A DNA stretch of 64,000 bases from Mycoplasmatota bacterium (GCA_024650045.1 JANKMU010000002.1:104061-168060), one strand, 5' to 3'; shown: positions 1 to 9,505, counted from the stretch's first letter. Numbers and translations: made by a program. The notes: generated by a model not told the origin, from the letters alone.

Positions 1-4
1 TTTT

Positions 5-700
5 GTGAATAAGAGAGTTTACAATGGTCCTTTTGGTAAAATCGTTAGAACCTTAGGTTTCTTATTGGTTTTAGGAGCATCCGTATTTTTAGCTACAGCT
101 TTAATCCTTGAAAATGATAGTTTACCCTTTATCGATAATTTAACACCTTTTGCAGATTTGCTAAATAATATGTTAGCAGGTATGCCAATCGTTAGTGAAT
201 ATGCAGGTATTGCATTAATTGCTGGTTTAATCATGTTATTATGGGCAATCAGAAGAGGATTAGTTCTTAGAATTGTATTAACAACGGTTTTACTATTTGT
301 ATTTATTGAAAGTTCTATTTCAGGAACTTCACCAATTGTACCAATCGTTTTACCTTCACCAGCTTGGTTAACATCTGTTTTAAGTAGTGTTGCTGGGTTG
401 ATCAATCAATTGACAGCAATTAGTCCATTTATTGTACCTGGCGCTGGTATCGCTGCTCCGTTCTTGTTATGGGTATTGTTTGCTACAAAGAAACCTGGAA
501 GATTATCAATCTTTATGCTTAGAGTAGGTAGTACAACATTATTCTTAGCAGCACTAATGGCAGCAGTTGCAAATGTTTTTGTAACGTCATTATTAACAGT
601 TGATATTTATAGTACAATCACAATAGCATTTTATATTGTTACCTATTTATTCTTTATCTTAGGTGGCGCATTTGGAGTCTTAGGATTCGCAAGAAAATAA
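5..700 (+). CDS. Six-pass membrane protein, function unknown
   Basis: I do not recognise this family. The 231-residue product is almost entirely hydrophobic, with about six membrane segments (roughly residues 15-35, 62-80, 87-106, 140-160, 176-198 and 203-226) joined by short loops, and it has no obvious catalytic motif. It ends directly before a clear terminator. The GTG used here as the start lies only four bases from the window edge, so no ribosome site can be seen and the true start may be upstream. It is likely a polytopic inner-membrane protein; nothing in the neighbours suggests a role. Confidence 0.55.
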   Translation: MNKRVYNGPFGKIVRTLGFLLVLGASVFLATALILENDSLPFIDNLTPFADLLNNMLAGMPIVSEYAGIALIAGLIMLLWAIRRGLVLRIVLTTVLLFVFIESSISGTSPIVPIVLPSPAWLTSVLSSVAGLINQLTAISPFIVPGAGIAAPFLLWVLFATKKPGRLSIFMLRVGSTTLFLAALMAAVANVFVTSLLTVDIYSTITIAFYIVTYLFFILGGAFGVLGFARK

Positions 701-706
701 ATTTTA

Positions 707-732
707 ACATCACTTCGGTGGTGTTTTTTTTT
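707..732 (+). terminator. Rho-independent terminator
   Basis: A 7-bp stem (ACATCAC with GTGGTGT, one G-T pair) with a TTCG tetraloop is followed by nine T. It starts seven bases after the stop of the membrane protein gene. Confidence 0.85.
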
Positions 733-742
733 GATCAAATAA

Positions 743-767
743 AAAAAGTTCCTGATTGGAACTTTTT
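743..767 (-). terminator. Rho-independent terminator of the yaaA-cls pair
   Basis: The inverted repeat AAAAAGTTCC...GGAACTTTTT has a TGATT loop and gives a U-rich tail on the minus strand. It lies just beyond the cls stop, back to back with the plus-strand terminator at 707-732. Confidence 0.8.
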
Positions 768-769
768 CA

Positions 770-2251
770 TTACATAATACTTGAAAATCCTCGGAATATA
801 ATTTGAAATAGTTTATAAACTAAATTCCTTTTTCCTGTTTCTGTTATACAAATGCTTTTTGCTATCGTTTCATCAATAAACGTATTCATATCTTTGATTG
901 AAGATGTATTGTCTAAGTAAACTGTGTTCTCAAAATGTAGGTATAAACTTCTAAAATCAAAGTTTGCAGTCCCAATGACTGCTTTTTGTCCATCAATAAT
1001 CATCATTTTTGAATGAATAAAACCTGGCTCATACCGATAAACCTTAGCTCCAGCAGCAATTAATTCAGGAACGTATGATTCAGTGACCATAAAAACTATT
1101 TTTTTATCTGGTACGTAGGGAATAATGATTTTAATATCAATACCTGATTTAGCTGCAAAAGTAAATGCAGTCGTAAGTTCGTGATCAATAATTAAATAAG
1201 GTGTTGTGATATAAATAGATTTCTTTGCTGAATAGATTAAAGATAAGAAAATATTTTTAGTGGTAAGTTCTCTATCAAGTGGTGTATCTGAAAATGGAGC
1301 AACATATCCATCAGATTCCAATTCTAGATCACCTTTATAATCTAAATAATCGATTTCTTGATGACTAACAAATTGATAGGTTTCCAAAAATGAGATGACT
1401 AAAGTCCATACAGCTCGACCCTCTAGACGAATACCTGCATCCAACCAATGACCAAATGGTTTAGTCTTATTAATATACTCATCACCAATATTGATACCAC
1501 CGGTATAACCGATGTTTCCATCGATGACGACGATTTTACGGTGATCACGGTAATTCATAGCAAAGTTAAGATGAATACGCATAGGATTGAAGTTTAGGGC
1601 ATCTATGCCCATCTTTCTAAGATGTTTTGTATAGCGATATGGTAATGTTGAACTTCCAAAGTCATCATAGATAATCTTAACATCAATACCTGCTTTAGCT
1701 TTTTGTTTTAAAACATTTAAAATAGCATCCCACATATAACCTTTACTAATAATAAAGAATTCCATAAAAATATATTTTTTTGCGTTTTTCAAATCTTCTA
1801 AAAGCTTTTCAAACATTAACTCGCCAGATCCTAGAAAATCTGATTTGGTATGTTGATAAGTAGGATAACCTTGTTGGTGTAGGTAGACAGTATCTTGAAA
1901 TGGTTTTGGAATCTTTGTATCTTTAACATAGATTTCTCTTTGTTTTTCAATTTCTAGTTCTCTTTGAATAACTTTTTTACTAAAATTTCTATTACGATAG
2001 ATTAGATAAAATAGACCTCCAAATAATGGGAAAACAAGAATAGGAATAATCCAACTCATTTTGTAAGCTGGATTTTCGTTTCTTGTGATTAAGTAAATAA
2101 TGATTAATACTGAAATTGCGTAAAAAACGGTTCCCCAAACACCGATTTGAGAAATATAATTAATTAAGACAAATAGCAATATAATTTGAAGCAGTAGAAG
2201 CATAAGAATTAAAAATGTTCTTGATAAGATCATTCTAAGCAATCTTTTCAT
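770..2251 (-). CDS. cls: Cardiolipin synthase
   Basis: Condenses two phosphatidylglycerol molecules to cardiolipin and glycerol at the membrane. The 493-residue product has the family's usual length and order: hydrophobic N-terminal segments (about residues 8-30, 38-55 and 65-85), then two phospholipase D HKD motifs, HRKIVVID (H237, K239, D244) and HSKMMIID (H413, K415, D420), each followed by a conserved G-G/N stretch. Its ATG shares one base with the yaaA stop (TAATG), so the two genes are probably translationally coupled. Confidence 0.95.
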   Translation of the reverse strand: MKRLLRMILSRTFLILMLLLLQIILLFVLINYISQIGVWGTVFYAISVLIIIYLITRNENPAYKMSWIIPILVFPLFGGLFYLIYRNRNFSKKVIQRELEIEKQREIYVKDTKIPKPFQDTVYLHQQGYPTYQHTKSDFLGSGELMFEKLLEDLKNAKKYIFMEFFIISKGYMWDAILNVLKQKAKAGIDVKIIYDDFGSSTLPYRYTKHLRKMGIDALNFNPMRIHLNFAMNYRDHRKIVVIDGNIGYTGGINIGDEYINKTKPFGHWLDAGIRLEGRAVWTLVISFLETYQFVSHQEIDYLDYKGDLELESDGYVAPFSDTPLDRELTTKNIFLSLIYSAKKSIYITTPYLIIDHELTTAFTFAAKSGIDIKIIIPYVPDKKIVFMVTESYVPELIAAGAKVYRYEPGFIHSKMMIIDGQKAVIGTANFDFRSLYLHFENTVYLDNTSSIKDMNTFIDETIAKSICITETGKRNLVYKLFQIIFRGFSSIM

Positions 2252-2970
2252 TAGTTTAGCTCCTTTATAAAGAAATATGTTTTAGAATCGGAACGGGTAT
2301 CATCATAACGATATCCATCAAATGTTATTAACTTAATCTCATTTTTATCATTGGTTTGATTGATAATAAGATGTCTTGCCATCATTCCTCTTGCTTTTTT
2401 AGCATGCATACTTATTGTTTTATATTGACCATTTATTTTTTGAATAAATGAAATGGTTAATACTTGTTGTGTAGAATCAATGATTTTACTATATTCATGA
2501 GATGCCAAGTTAACAATCAATTCGTTCGGATGTTGTTCTTTCAGATAAATATTAATTTTCTTATCCCAAAAACGATATAGATTCTTTAATGTCTGATCTT
2601 GCATTTCAAGACGATAATAAGAAATACCATCAAATGGACGAACAAGACCATAAAGTCCTGATAAGATATATAAATGATCTTGCATATATGATAAATCATT
2701 TTGTTCTAGACTATAAACATCAAGTCCTTTAAATGCATACCCATCATAAGTATGAATAGCACTTAGTGATTCATTTGAAAATGACTGATAATAATCATAA
2801 ACGTTTTGTGCTAGATCTTTTGATATCTTCATCTTTCGATGAATCGATAATAATGATTTTTTTTTAAGTTTAGATGCCAATAATAAAGCATCTTTATAAA
2901 AAAGAGGTTTATTTTCTGAAGGCACTTTGATTTTTGAAAATGTTTTTGCTGGAGATAGTAAGATAATCAT
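2251..2970 (-). CDS. yaaA: YaaA family protein (peroxide stress, DUF328)
   Basis: The 239-residue product starts with the family hallmark LLSPAKTF and carries the later conserved SHEYSK and ARGMMARHL stretches. E. coli YaaA limits free iron and DNA damage under peroxide stress and binds DNA; the role in this organism is inferred from family membership only. It is the first gene of a two-gene unit with cls. The 88 bases between it and pncB hold divergent promoters. Confidence 0.92.
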   Translation of the reverse strand: MIILLSPAKTFSKIKVPSENKPLFYKDALLLASKLKKKSLLSIHRKMKISKDLAQNVYDYYQSFSNESLSAIHTYDGYAFKGLDVYSLEQNDLSYMQDHLYILSGLYGLVRPFDGISYYRLEMQDQTLKNLYRFWDKKINIYLKEQHPNELIVNLASHEYSKIIDSTQQVLTISFIQKINGQYKTISMHAKKARGMMARHLIINQTNDKNEIKLITFDGYRYDDTRSDSKTYFFIKELN

Positions 2971-3023
2971 AGAAAATAACCTCGCTTAATATGACATTAT
3001 TATAACAAAAATAATGAAAAAGT

Positions 3024-3050
3024 GTTACAATATAAGAGTCTAAAGGGAGG
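3024..3050 (+). promoter_or_regulatory. Extended -10 and Shine-Dalgarno site of pncB
   Basis: TGTTACAAT at 3023-3031 is a TG-extended -10 box. AAAGGGAGG (3042-3050) is a strong ribosome site eight bases before the TTG start of pncB, which decides that start. No convincing -35 box is visible. Confidence 0.6.
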
Positions 3051-3058
3051 CTATAACA

Positions 3059-4495
3059 TTGAATACAAGAAAACTTTCGCTTTTAATGGACTATTATGAA
3101 TTAACCATGGCAAATGGATATTTTAAAGATAACAAACACAATCAGATTGCTGTGTTTGATGTATTCTTTAGATCAGTTCCTGATGAAGGTGGTTATGCTG
3201 TTTTTGCAGGTCTTGAACAAGTTATTGATTATATTAAAAACTTATCGTTTGATCAAGATGAATTGGAATTTTTAAGATCTAAAAAAATATTTGATGAGAA
3301 ATTTTTGGAGTATTTATCTACATTTAAATTCTCATGTGATGTCTATGCTATGAAAGAAGGAACACCAATATTTCCTCATGAACCTTTGATTATCGTTAAA
3401 GGTCCAATTATTGAATGTCAATTAATTGAAACCATGATATTGCTAACGATTAATCATCAAAGTTTGATTGCAACTAAAGCTGCTAGAATCGTATATGCTG
3501 CACAAGGCCGTTCTGTATTAGAATTTGGTGCACGTCGTGCACACGGTTATGATGCATCAATCTATGGAGCAAGAGCTGCTTATATCAGTGGTGTGATTGG
3601 TTCATCTAATACATATGTTGACTTCAAATATCAAATACCAGCATTAGGAACCATGGCTCATAGTTATGTTCAGAGTTATGAAACAGAATATGAAGCATTT
3701 AAATCCTATGCGAATACTTATCCTAATAACACTGTTTTATTAGTAGATACATATAATACATTAAAACAAGGTGTCCCAAATGCTATTAAAATCCATAAAG
3801 AGATATTAGAACCAAAGGGATGCTCATTAAAGGGTATTCGCTTAGATAGTGGTGACTTAACCTATTTATCAAAAGAAGTTAGAAGAATGCTTGATGAAGC
3901 TGGATTAACGGATACAAAAATTACCGTATCAAATTCTTTAGATGAGTATTTAATTAAAGAATTATTGCACCAAGGTGCAAGAATTGATGCATTTGGTGTA
4001 GGTGAACGCTTAGTGACTGCACGTTCTGAAGCTGTTTTTGGTGGTGTGTTTAAGCTTTCAGCTATAGAAGTTGATGGTCAATTGGTAGACAAAATTAAAC
4101 TAAGTGACAACATTCAAAAAACAACAATACCTGGATTTAAACAAGTCTATCGTTTCTATGATGATAAATGTATGGCAATTGCTGATGTTATTTCATTACA
4201 TGATGAAGTCATTGATGAAACAAAACCATATTTATTATTTGATCCGAACTTTCCATGGAAGAGTAAACAAATTGAAAACTTTAATGTAAAACCTTTATTG
4301 GTTCCAATCTTTAAACATGGTGAATGTGTTTATGATATGCCTAGTTTAGAAGAGATTAGAACATATGCTAAAGAAGAACATGGCAGATTATGGCCAGAAG
4401 TTTTAAGATTAGAAAAACCACATTTGTACTACGTTGACTTATCAAAGAAACTTTGGGATGTAAAACAAGAATTAATTCAAAAATATAAAAAATAG
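3059..4495 (+). CDS. pncB: Nicotinate phosphoribosyltransferase
   Basis: Makes nicotinate mononucleotide from nicotinate, PRPP and ATP, the entry step for NAD salvage. The 478-residue product shows the family's N-terminal MDYYELTMANGYF stretch, the GARRAHGYDASIYGARAAY substrate loop, HSYVQSYETEYEAF and the LRLDSGDL motif. The start is TTG, set by a strong AAAGGGAGG site eight bases upstream. A 9-bp terminator hairpin follows the gene, so it is probably transcribed alone. Confidence 0.96.
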   Translation: MNTRKLSLLMDYYELTMANGYFKDNKHNQIAVFDVFFRSVPDEGGYAVFAGLEQVIDYIKNLSFDQDELEFLRSKKIFDEKFLEYLSTFKFSCDVYAMKEGTPIFPHEPLIIVKGPIIECQLIETMILLTINHQSLIATKAARIVYAAQGRSVLEFGARRAHGYDASIYGARAAYISGVIGSSNTYVDFKYQIPALGTMAHSYVQSYETEYEAFKSYANTYPNNTVLLVDTYNTLKQGVPNAIKIHKEILEPKGCSLKGIRLDSGDLTYLSKEVRRMLDEAGLTDTKITVSNSLDEYLIKELLHQGARIDAFGVGERLVTARSEAVFGGVFKLSAIEVDGQLVDKIKLSDNIQKTTIPGFKQVYRFYDDKCMAIADVISLHDEVIDETKPYLLFDPNFPWKSKQIENFNVKPLLVPIFKHGECVYDMPSLEEIRTYAKEEHGRLWPEVLRLEKPHLYYVDLSKKLWDVKQELIQKYKK

Positions 4496-4529
4496 ATTAT
4501 GATTAAAGATTGATTTAATGATAATCAAA

Positions 4530-4557
4530 GGTATTGTCAACTGACAATACCCCTTTT
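4530..4557 (+). terminator. Rho-independent terminator of pncB
   Basis: A perfect 9-bp stem, GGTATTGTC/GACAATACC, with an AACT loop and a CCTTTTT tail. An in-frame TTG at 4534 that could be taken for the next gene's start falls inside this stem, which argues for the downstream ATG at 4594. Confidence 0.85.
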
Positions 4558-4593
4558 TATGAAAAATATATTAAATGGATTGGAGCTTTATCT

Positions 4594-5127
4594 ATGTTTC
4601 ATATCGTATTATATGAACCTGAAATACCGCAAAATACAGGTAATATTATGAGAACTTGCGTCGCTATAGGTGCTAAGTTACATTTAATAGAACCCTTAGG
4701 TTTTAAAATAGATGAGAAAAAGTTAAGAAGAAGTGCACTAGATTATTATGAACACTTAAATTATGTCGTTTATAAAGACTTCAATGATTTTGCTCAAAAA
4801 AATAAGGGTACTTATTTGTTTTTAACACGCTATGGCAAAAAAAATTATGCAGAGATTGAGTATCCAAAATTACGAGAACCTTTATATTTAATCTTTGGTA
4901 AAGAATCTACAGGTGTAGATAAAAAGATATTAGCGAAACATTTAGAACATTGTTATCGTATACCTACAACTGACAAGGTGAGAAGTTTGAATTTATCGAA
5001 TGCAGTTGCTATTGTCGCTTACGAAGTATTAAGACAGTTTGATTATTTCGATTTAATTCAAACAGAACCTGAAACACATAAAGGTAAAGATTTTTTAGAT
5101 CAATTTATAGAAAAAGAGGATGACTGA
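4594..5127 (+). CDS. trmL: tRNA (cytidine(34)-2'-O)-methyltransferase TrmL
   Basis: SPOUT methyltransferase that modifies the wobble base of tRNA-Leu. The 177-residue product begins MFHIVLYEPEIPQNTGNIMR, the typical TrmL N-terminus, and has the knot motifs LIFGKESTGVD and IPTTDKVRSLNLSNAVAI. I chose the ATG at 4594 because GGAG at 4582-4585 is correctly spaced and because longer starts run into the pncB terminator. It overlaps the next gene by one base (TGATG). Confidence 0.93.
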   Translation: MFHIVLYEPEIPQNTGNIMRTCVAIGAKLHLIEPLGFKIDEKKLRRSALDYYEHLNYVVYKDFNDFAQKNKGTYLFLTRYGKKNYAEIEYPKLREPLYLIFGKESTGVDKKILAKHLEHCYRIPTTDKVRSLNLSNAVAIVAYEVLRQFDYFDLIQTEPETHKGKDFLDQFIEKEDD

Positions 5128-5783
5128 TGAAACTAGATCATAAACAGACTTTAGGTGAAGAAATTGCAAATGCTGTCTCTCATGGCTTAATGGCAATCTT
5201 TGGAATTGTCGCTCTTGTTTTATTGTTAGTAAAAAGTGATACAAAATTAGAAATTTTCGCAGCAGTTATATTTGGCTTTGGGATTATCAATTTATATACC
5301 ATGAGTACTTTATATCATGCACTCTTTCATCCCAAAGCTAAAAGTTTATTCCAACGTTTTGACCATTTATCAATTTATATCTTAATTGGTGGTACGTTTG
5401 CTCCTGCATTATTGTTATTGCCAGCATTACAAAGACCTTTGTTCGGCATTGAAGGATTAGGATTAGGACCCATTTTATTTATCGTTCAATGGATTTTAAT
5501 TGGTATTGGAGTTTTGTTCAAATCCATATGGATTAAAAAGTATGCAAAACTACATGTCTTCATCTATTTAGCAATGGGATGGAGTGCACTTATTTTCGTT
5601 CAACAACTTTTTGCATACCAACCTGGAGCATTCTGGTATGTATTTGGTGGTGGAGTTGCTTATAGCATTGGAGTTATATTTTATTCGTTTCCAAAGATTA
5701 AATATTTCCACTTTATTTGGCATCTTTTCACAAGTTTAGGAACCATATTACAGTTTGTTGCAATCTATGGTTATCTTTATTAA
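5127..5783 (+). CDS. Hemolysin III / PAQR family membrane protein
   Basis: The 218-residue product has seven membrane segments and the conserved PAQR residues: STLYHALFHP with its His, FDHLSIYILIGGTFAPA, and the C-terminal HFIWHLFTSLGTILQF with further His residues, which in the superfamily bind a metal in a hydrolase-like core. The family includes Bacillus hemolysin III, but most bacterial members have no proven hemolytic role. The gene is coupled to trmL by a TGATG overlap and has its own AGAGGA site. Confidence 0.9.
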   Translation: MKLDHKQTLGEEIANAVSHGLMAIFGIVALVLLLVKSDTKLEIFAAVIFGFGIINLYTMSTLYHALFHPKAKSLFQRFDHLSIYILIGGTFAPALLLLPALQRPLFGIEGLGLGPILFIVQWILIGIGVLFKSIWIKKYAKLHVFIYLAMGWSALIFVQQLFAYQPGAFWYVFGGGVAYSIGVIFYSFPKIKYFHFIWHLFTSLGTILQFVAIYGYLY

Positions 5784-5804
5784 TGTGAATATTTATTCAT
5801 ATGC

Positions 5805-5849
5805 TTGAATTATAGAAATAAATAAGGTAATATAGAAAGTAATAAGGAG
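5805..5849 (+). promoter_or_regulatory. Possible ackA promoter and Shine-Dalgarno site
   Basis: TTGAAT (5805-5810), a 17-base spacer and TAATAT (5828-5833) form a moderate promoter match; AAGGAG (5844-5849) precedes the ackA ATG at 5860. Confidence 0.45.
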
Positions 5850-5859
5850 ATTACAATAT

Positions 5860-7038
5860 ATGAAAATTTTAGCAGTAAATGCAGGAAGTTCGTCACTTAA
5901 GTTCCAATTGTTGGAAATGCCTGATGAAATGGTTATTACATCTGGCATTGTCGAAAGAATTGGTTATGACAACGCCGAATTCACAATGAAGATTAATGAC
6001 AAAAAAGTAACAGAACAACTTGAGATTAAAGATCATAAAGTTGCTGTTCATTTAGTTGTCGAAGGATTAATCAAAAACAAGATTATTAAGTCACTAGATG
6101 AAATTAAAGGTGTTGGTCATCGTGTGGTACAAGGAGGAGAACTCTTTAAGGACTCAGCAATTATCACCGATGAAGTCGTTGAAAAAATTAGAAGTTTAAA
6201 TGATTTAGCTCCACTTCATAATCCAGCAAATATTACAGGTATCCAAGCATTTAGAGAAGCTCTACCTGAAGTGATTCAAGTTGCAGTATTTGACACTACG
6301 TTCCATCAAACAATGGATGAGCTTGCATATTTATATGCAGCACCTTATGAATGGTATAAAAAGTATGGTGTAAGGAAATATGGTTTCCATGGAACATCTC
6401 ATCAATATGTATCACAAAGAGCAACTGAATTATTAGATAATCCAGATGCAAAGATTATTGTTTGTCATTTAGGTAATGGTGCATCTTTATGTGCAATAGA
6501 TGGCGGAAAATCTGTTGATACATCAATGGGGCTAACACCACTTGAAGGTATTCCAATGGGAACACGTTCAGGAAACGTTGATCCAGCTGTGTTAATGTTA
6601 ATTGCAGCTAAAGAAAATAAAACATATGCAGAAGTGTTAGATGACTTAAATAAAAAATCAGGATATCTTGGTGTTTCAGGTATCTCAAACGATTCAAGAG
6701 ATATTATTGATAACATGAACAAAGGTGATTATCGCTCAATGTTAGCGCATAAGATTCAAATCAAGAGAATTGCTGATTATATTGGATCATATTATGTCTA
6801 TATGGGTGGACTTGATGCTGTGTGTTTCACTGCAGGCATTGGAGAAAACTCACCAGAGATTAGAAGAGGCGTTTTAGAAGCGATTAGTGTATTAGGTGTA
6901 ACCGTTGATGAAGAACAAAATTCTAAACGCGGAGAACGCATGATTTCAACACCGGATTCTAAAGTAAAAGCATTCATTATTCCAACCAATGAAGAAGTGA
7001 TGATTGCAAGAGAAGTTATTCGCTTAGAAAACGCATAA
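5860..7038 (+). CDS. ackA: Acetate kinase
   Basis: Interconverts acetyl phosphate plus ADP and acetate plus ATP, an energy-yielding step in fermenters. The 392-residue product is full length and has VNAGSSSLKFQL at the N-terminus, GHRVVQGG, FDTTFHQTM with the catalytic Asp, HGTSHQYVS, CHLGNGASLCAI and TAGIGENS, the ASKHA-fold phosphate and adenosine motifs. No phosphotransacetylase gene is nearby. A terminator hairpin follows. Confidence 0.97.
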   Translation: MKILAVNAGSSSLKFQLLEMPDEMVITSGIVERIGYDNAEFTMKINDKKVTEQLEIKDHKVAVHLVVEGLIKNKIIKSLDEIKGVGHRVVQGGELFKDSAIITDEVVEKIRSLNDLAPLHNPANITGIQAFREALPEVIQVAVFDTTFHQTMDELAYLYAAPYEWYKKYGVRKYGFHGTSHQYVSQRATELLDNPDAKIIVCHLGNGASLCAIDGGKSVDTSMGLTPLEGIPMGTRSGNVDPAVLMLIAAKENKTYAEVLDDLNKKSGYLGVSGISNDSRDIIDNMNKGDYRSMLAHKIQIKRIADYIGSYYVYMGGLDAVCFTAGIGENSPEIRRGVLEAISVLGVTVDEEQNSKRGERMISTPDSKVKAFIIPTNEEVMIAREVIRLENA

Positions 7039-7052
7039 AAACAATAAGATTA

Positions 7053-7079
7053 AGGGTTGATTCTATCAACCTTTTTTTA
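7053..7079 (+). terminator. Rho-independent terminator of ackA
   Basis: Stem GGTTGAT/ATCAACC, extended by two weaker pairs, TCT loop, then seven T. Confidence 0.82.
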
Positions 7080-7109
7080 TTCGTTAAAAGAATTCCTTAA
7101 ACTAAATAA

Positions 7110-7133
7110 TGATATAATATAAACAGGTAGGTG
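7110..7133 (+). promoter_or_regulatory. Extended -10 and ribosome site of manA
   Basis: TGATATAAT (7110-7118) is a perfect TG-extended -10 box. AGGTAGGTG (7125-7133) is placed for the ATG at 7140 and overlaps an in-frame GTG at 7131, which is therefore part of the ribosome site and not the start. Confidence 0.7.
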
Positions 7134-7139
7134 CTAAAT

Positions 7140-8069
7140 ATGAACGACATATTGTTTATAGAGCCGATTTTTAAAGAACGTCTATGGGGCGGTCAAAATT
7201 TAAGAACAGAATTTGGATATGATTTACCACCAAAAAACATCGGAGAATGTTGGGCTATTTCAGCGCATTTAAATGGTGATTGTCGGGTTAAAAACGGTAA
7301 GTTTATGGGAATGACGATTAGCACCTTATTTCGAACTGAACGCAAGCTATTTAATTATTATCAATCTAAAAAATTCCCATTGATGGTTAAAATCATTGAT
7401 GCAAATGATGATTTAAGTATTCAAGTGCACCCTGATGATAAATATGCAAAAAGACATACTGAAGATGAAGGAAAAGCAGAGTGCTGGTATATTTTAGATG
7501 CCAAAGATGATGCTTATATTATTTATGGACATCAAGCGAAAAGTAAAGATGAATTAGCAAATATGGTATCTGAAAATCAATGGAAAGATTTACTTATTAA
7601 AAAAAATGTAAAAAAAGGTGATTTTATCTTTGTCCCAGCTGGAACTATTCATTCAATTGGAAAAGGTATTATGCTTCTTGAAATTCAACAAACATCTGAT
7701 ATCAATTACCGTTTATACGATTATGATCGATTAGATGAACATGGGGAAAAAAGAGACTTGCAAATCGAAGAAGCCATTCAAGTGACTCGCATACCACATG
7801 TGAATCCTGTTTTGCGCACTAAGTTCTTTGATTTAGGGGACACCTCAATAACAAGGTATGTAAAAAATGATTATTTCACAGTCGAAAAATGGGATGTCAA
7901 TTCGAGTTTTAACCATGAAAATGATCGTTTCAAACTGATGAGTGTGATTGATGGATATGGTCAAGTCAATGGCAATTCAGTTAAAAAAGGTGATCATTTT
8001 ATTGTTACTGCAAATGTTAACTATATTCAATTGATTGGTAAAATGTCAATCATTACATCATATGTTTAA
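7140..8069 (+). CDS. manA: Mannose-6-phosphate isomerase, class I
   Basis: Interconverts mannose-6-phosphate and fructose-6-phosphate. The 309-residue product is a short Bacillus-type ManA: KERLWGG at the N-terminus, LSIQVHPDD with metal-binding His, KAECWYIL, and FVPAGTIHSIGKGIMLLEIQQTSDINYRLYDYDR with the catalytic region. The start at 7140 is set by the ribosome site just upstream. It could feed mannose-derived sugars to the polysaccharide locus, but that link is only an inference. A terminator follows directly. Confidence 0.95.
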   Translation: MNDILFIEPIFKERLWGGQNLRTEFGYDLPPKNIGECWAISAHLNGDCRVKNGKFMGMTISTLFRTERKLFNYYQSKKFPLMVKIIDANDDLSIQVHPDDKYAKRHTEDEGKAECWYILDAKDDAYIIYGHQAKSKDELANMVSENQWKDLLIKKNVKKGDFIFVPAGTIHSIGKGIMLLEIQQTSDINYRLYDYDRLDEHGEKRDLQIEEAIQVTRIPHVNPVLRTKFFDLGDTSITRYVKNDYFTVEKWDVNSSFNHENDRFKLMSVIDGYGQVNGNSVKKGDHFIVTANVNYIQLIGKMSIITSYV

Positions 8070-8071
8070 TT

Positions 8072-8095
8072 GCCAAGTTAAGCTTGGCTTTTTTT
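8072..8095 (+). terminator. Rho-independent terminator of manA
   Basis: Stem GCCAAG/CTTGGC, TTAAG loop, then seven T, two bases after the manA stop. Confidence 0.85.
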
Positions 8096-8118
8096 ATATA
8101 AAAACAAGGGGGTGGGTA

Positions 8119-8127
8119 TGATATAAT
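8119..8127 (+). promoter_or_regulatory. Extended -10 box before the rRNA methyltransferase gene
   Basis: TGATATAAT is a perfect TG-extended -10 box, 13 bases before the ATG at 8141, implying a very short leader of a few bases. Confidence 0.6.
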
Positions 8128-8140
8128 CATACTGGGTGAT

Positions 8141-9505
8141 ATGATGAATCAAGAAATTAAAATAGATGATCAAATTGTTTTAAATATTAAAAGAATGGGT
8201 ATTAATGGAGAGGGTATTGGGTATCTCAATAAACTCGCTATTTTTGTTGATTATGCACTTCCTGATGAAGATGTTGAAGTGATTGTTACTGAAGTATATG
8301 AAAATAGAGCAGTAGCTAAACTTATAAATATTATTCATCCTAGTCCTAAGCGAACCACACCTTTTTGTCCTGTATATGAAACTTGTGGAGGATGTCAAAC
8401 TCAGCATCTTGATTATGAAGAAACTTTAGTTCAAAAAAGAGATATCTTAGTTAAATCCTTTGAAAGATATGCTGGAAGAAAGATTAGCGAAGACTTAATT
8501 AAACCAACGATTGGTGCAGATAACCCGCGATACTATAGGAATAAAGCATCTTTACCGGTTCAAAAGTTTAAAATGAATAATAAACTAGGGATGTATGCAA
8601 GAAACTCTAGTCATTTTGTGATTATCGAAGATTGCCCTGTTCAAAACCGCTTGGTTAACCAAATATTAAAAACCATTATTGAATTAATGGATGAATTAGG
8701 TGTTGATGCGTTAAACGCGAAAACAAGAAGAGGCTATGTAAGATCTTTAGTTGTTAGAGCTTCAGAACACACTAAAGAAGCACAAGTTTCATTTATTATG
8801 ATGAATAAATCAAATCGCTTACCAAATTTAGTCGAACGTCTTGTAGAAAAAGAAAAAAATGTAGTTTCTGTATTTGAAGTTTTAAATCCTGATATTAAGA
8901 AACCAGGATATTTTACAGACAATGTTAAATTACTATATGGTAAGGAAACAATTACAGAAACTTTAAACAATCAAACCTATTTATTAAAACCAGAAGCCTT
9001 TTTCCAATTAAATACACCACAAGCACATAAGTTTTATTTAGAAATGAAAAGACTTGCAAGCTTAAAACCTCATGAAATAGCAATCGATGCATATGCAGGG
9101 ATTGCTCCAATAAGCCATTATATTCATAAAGATGCAAAGCATGTTTATGCTGTTGAGTTGGATCATGCAGCATGTGAAAGTGCTAAGTTAAGCTTAAAAC
9201 AAAACCATATTACAAATGTCACAGTCTTGCAAAGTGACTTTAAAAGAGCATTAAGTGGTTTAAAAGAAAAGAAAATAGATGTTATGTTTTTTGATCCACC
9301 AAGAACAGGATTAGGTAAAGAAACAATAGATTTAATTTTAGAGTTCAAACCTAATCGTTTAATTTATGGATCTTGTAATCCATCAACACTTGCTAAAGAC
9401 CTAAAAGATCTACTAAATGATTATAAGCTTATTGAAACGGTTCCAATTGATATGTTTCCTTATACATCATTGGTTGAAAGTGTTAGCTTATTACACAAGA
9501 AATGA
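8141..9505 (+). CDS. rlmD: 23S rRNA (uracil-C5)-methyltransferase, RlmD/RlmCD type
   Basis: SAM-dependent methylation of uracil in 23S rRNA. The 454-residue product has an N-terminal TRAM-like domain (about residues 5-60), a CPVYETCGGC cluster (C-x5-C-x2-C) with a later Cys in EDCPV that together can hold a 4Fe-4S centre, a Rossmann methyltransferase domain, FFDPPRTGL and the catalytic Cys in YGSCNPSTLAKD. In Firmicutes one enzyme of this type often modifies two positions (RlmCD), so the exact target is open. A second ATG three bases later is an equally possible start. Confidence 0.9.
   Translation: MMNQEIKIDDQIVLNIKRMGINGEGIGYLNKLAIFVDYALPDEDVEVIVTEVYENRAVAKLINIIHPSPKRTTPFCPVYETCGGCQTQHLDYEETLVQKRDILVKSFERYAGRKISEDLIKPTIGADNPRYYRNKASLPVQKFKMNNKLGMYARNSSHFVIIEDCPVQNRLVNQILKTIIELMDELGVDALNAKTRRGYVRSLVVRASEHTKEAQVSFIMMNKSNRLPNLVERLVEKEKNVVSVFEVLNPDIKKPGYFTDNVKLLYGKETITETLNNQTYLLKPEAFFQLNTPQAHKFYLEMKRLASLKPHEIAIDAYAGIAPISHYIHKDAKHVYAVELDHAACESAKLSLKQNHITNVTVLQSDFKRALSGLKEKKIDVMFFDPPRTGLGKETIDLILEFKPNRLIYGSCNPSTLAKDLKDLLNDYKLIETVPIDMFPYTSLVESVSLLHKK

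Noticed and set aside
6465-6989. Minus-strand open frames within ackA (85 and 63 residues)
   Set aside because: They mirror the codon pattern of ackA, have no ribosome sites and show no protein-like motifs.
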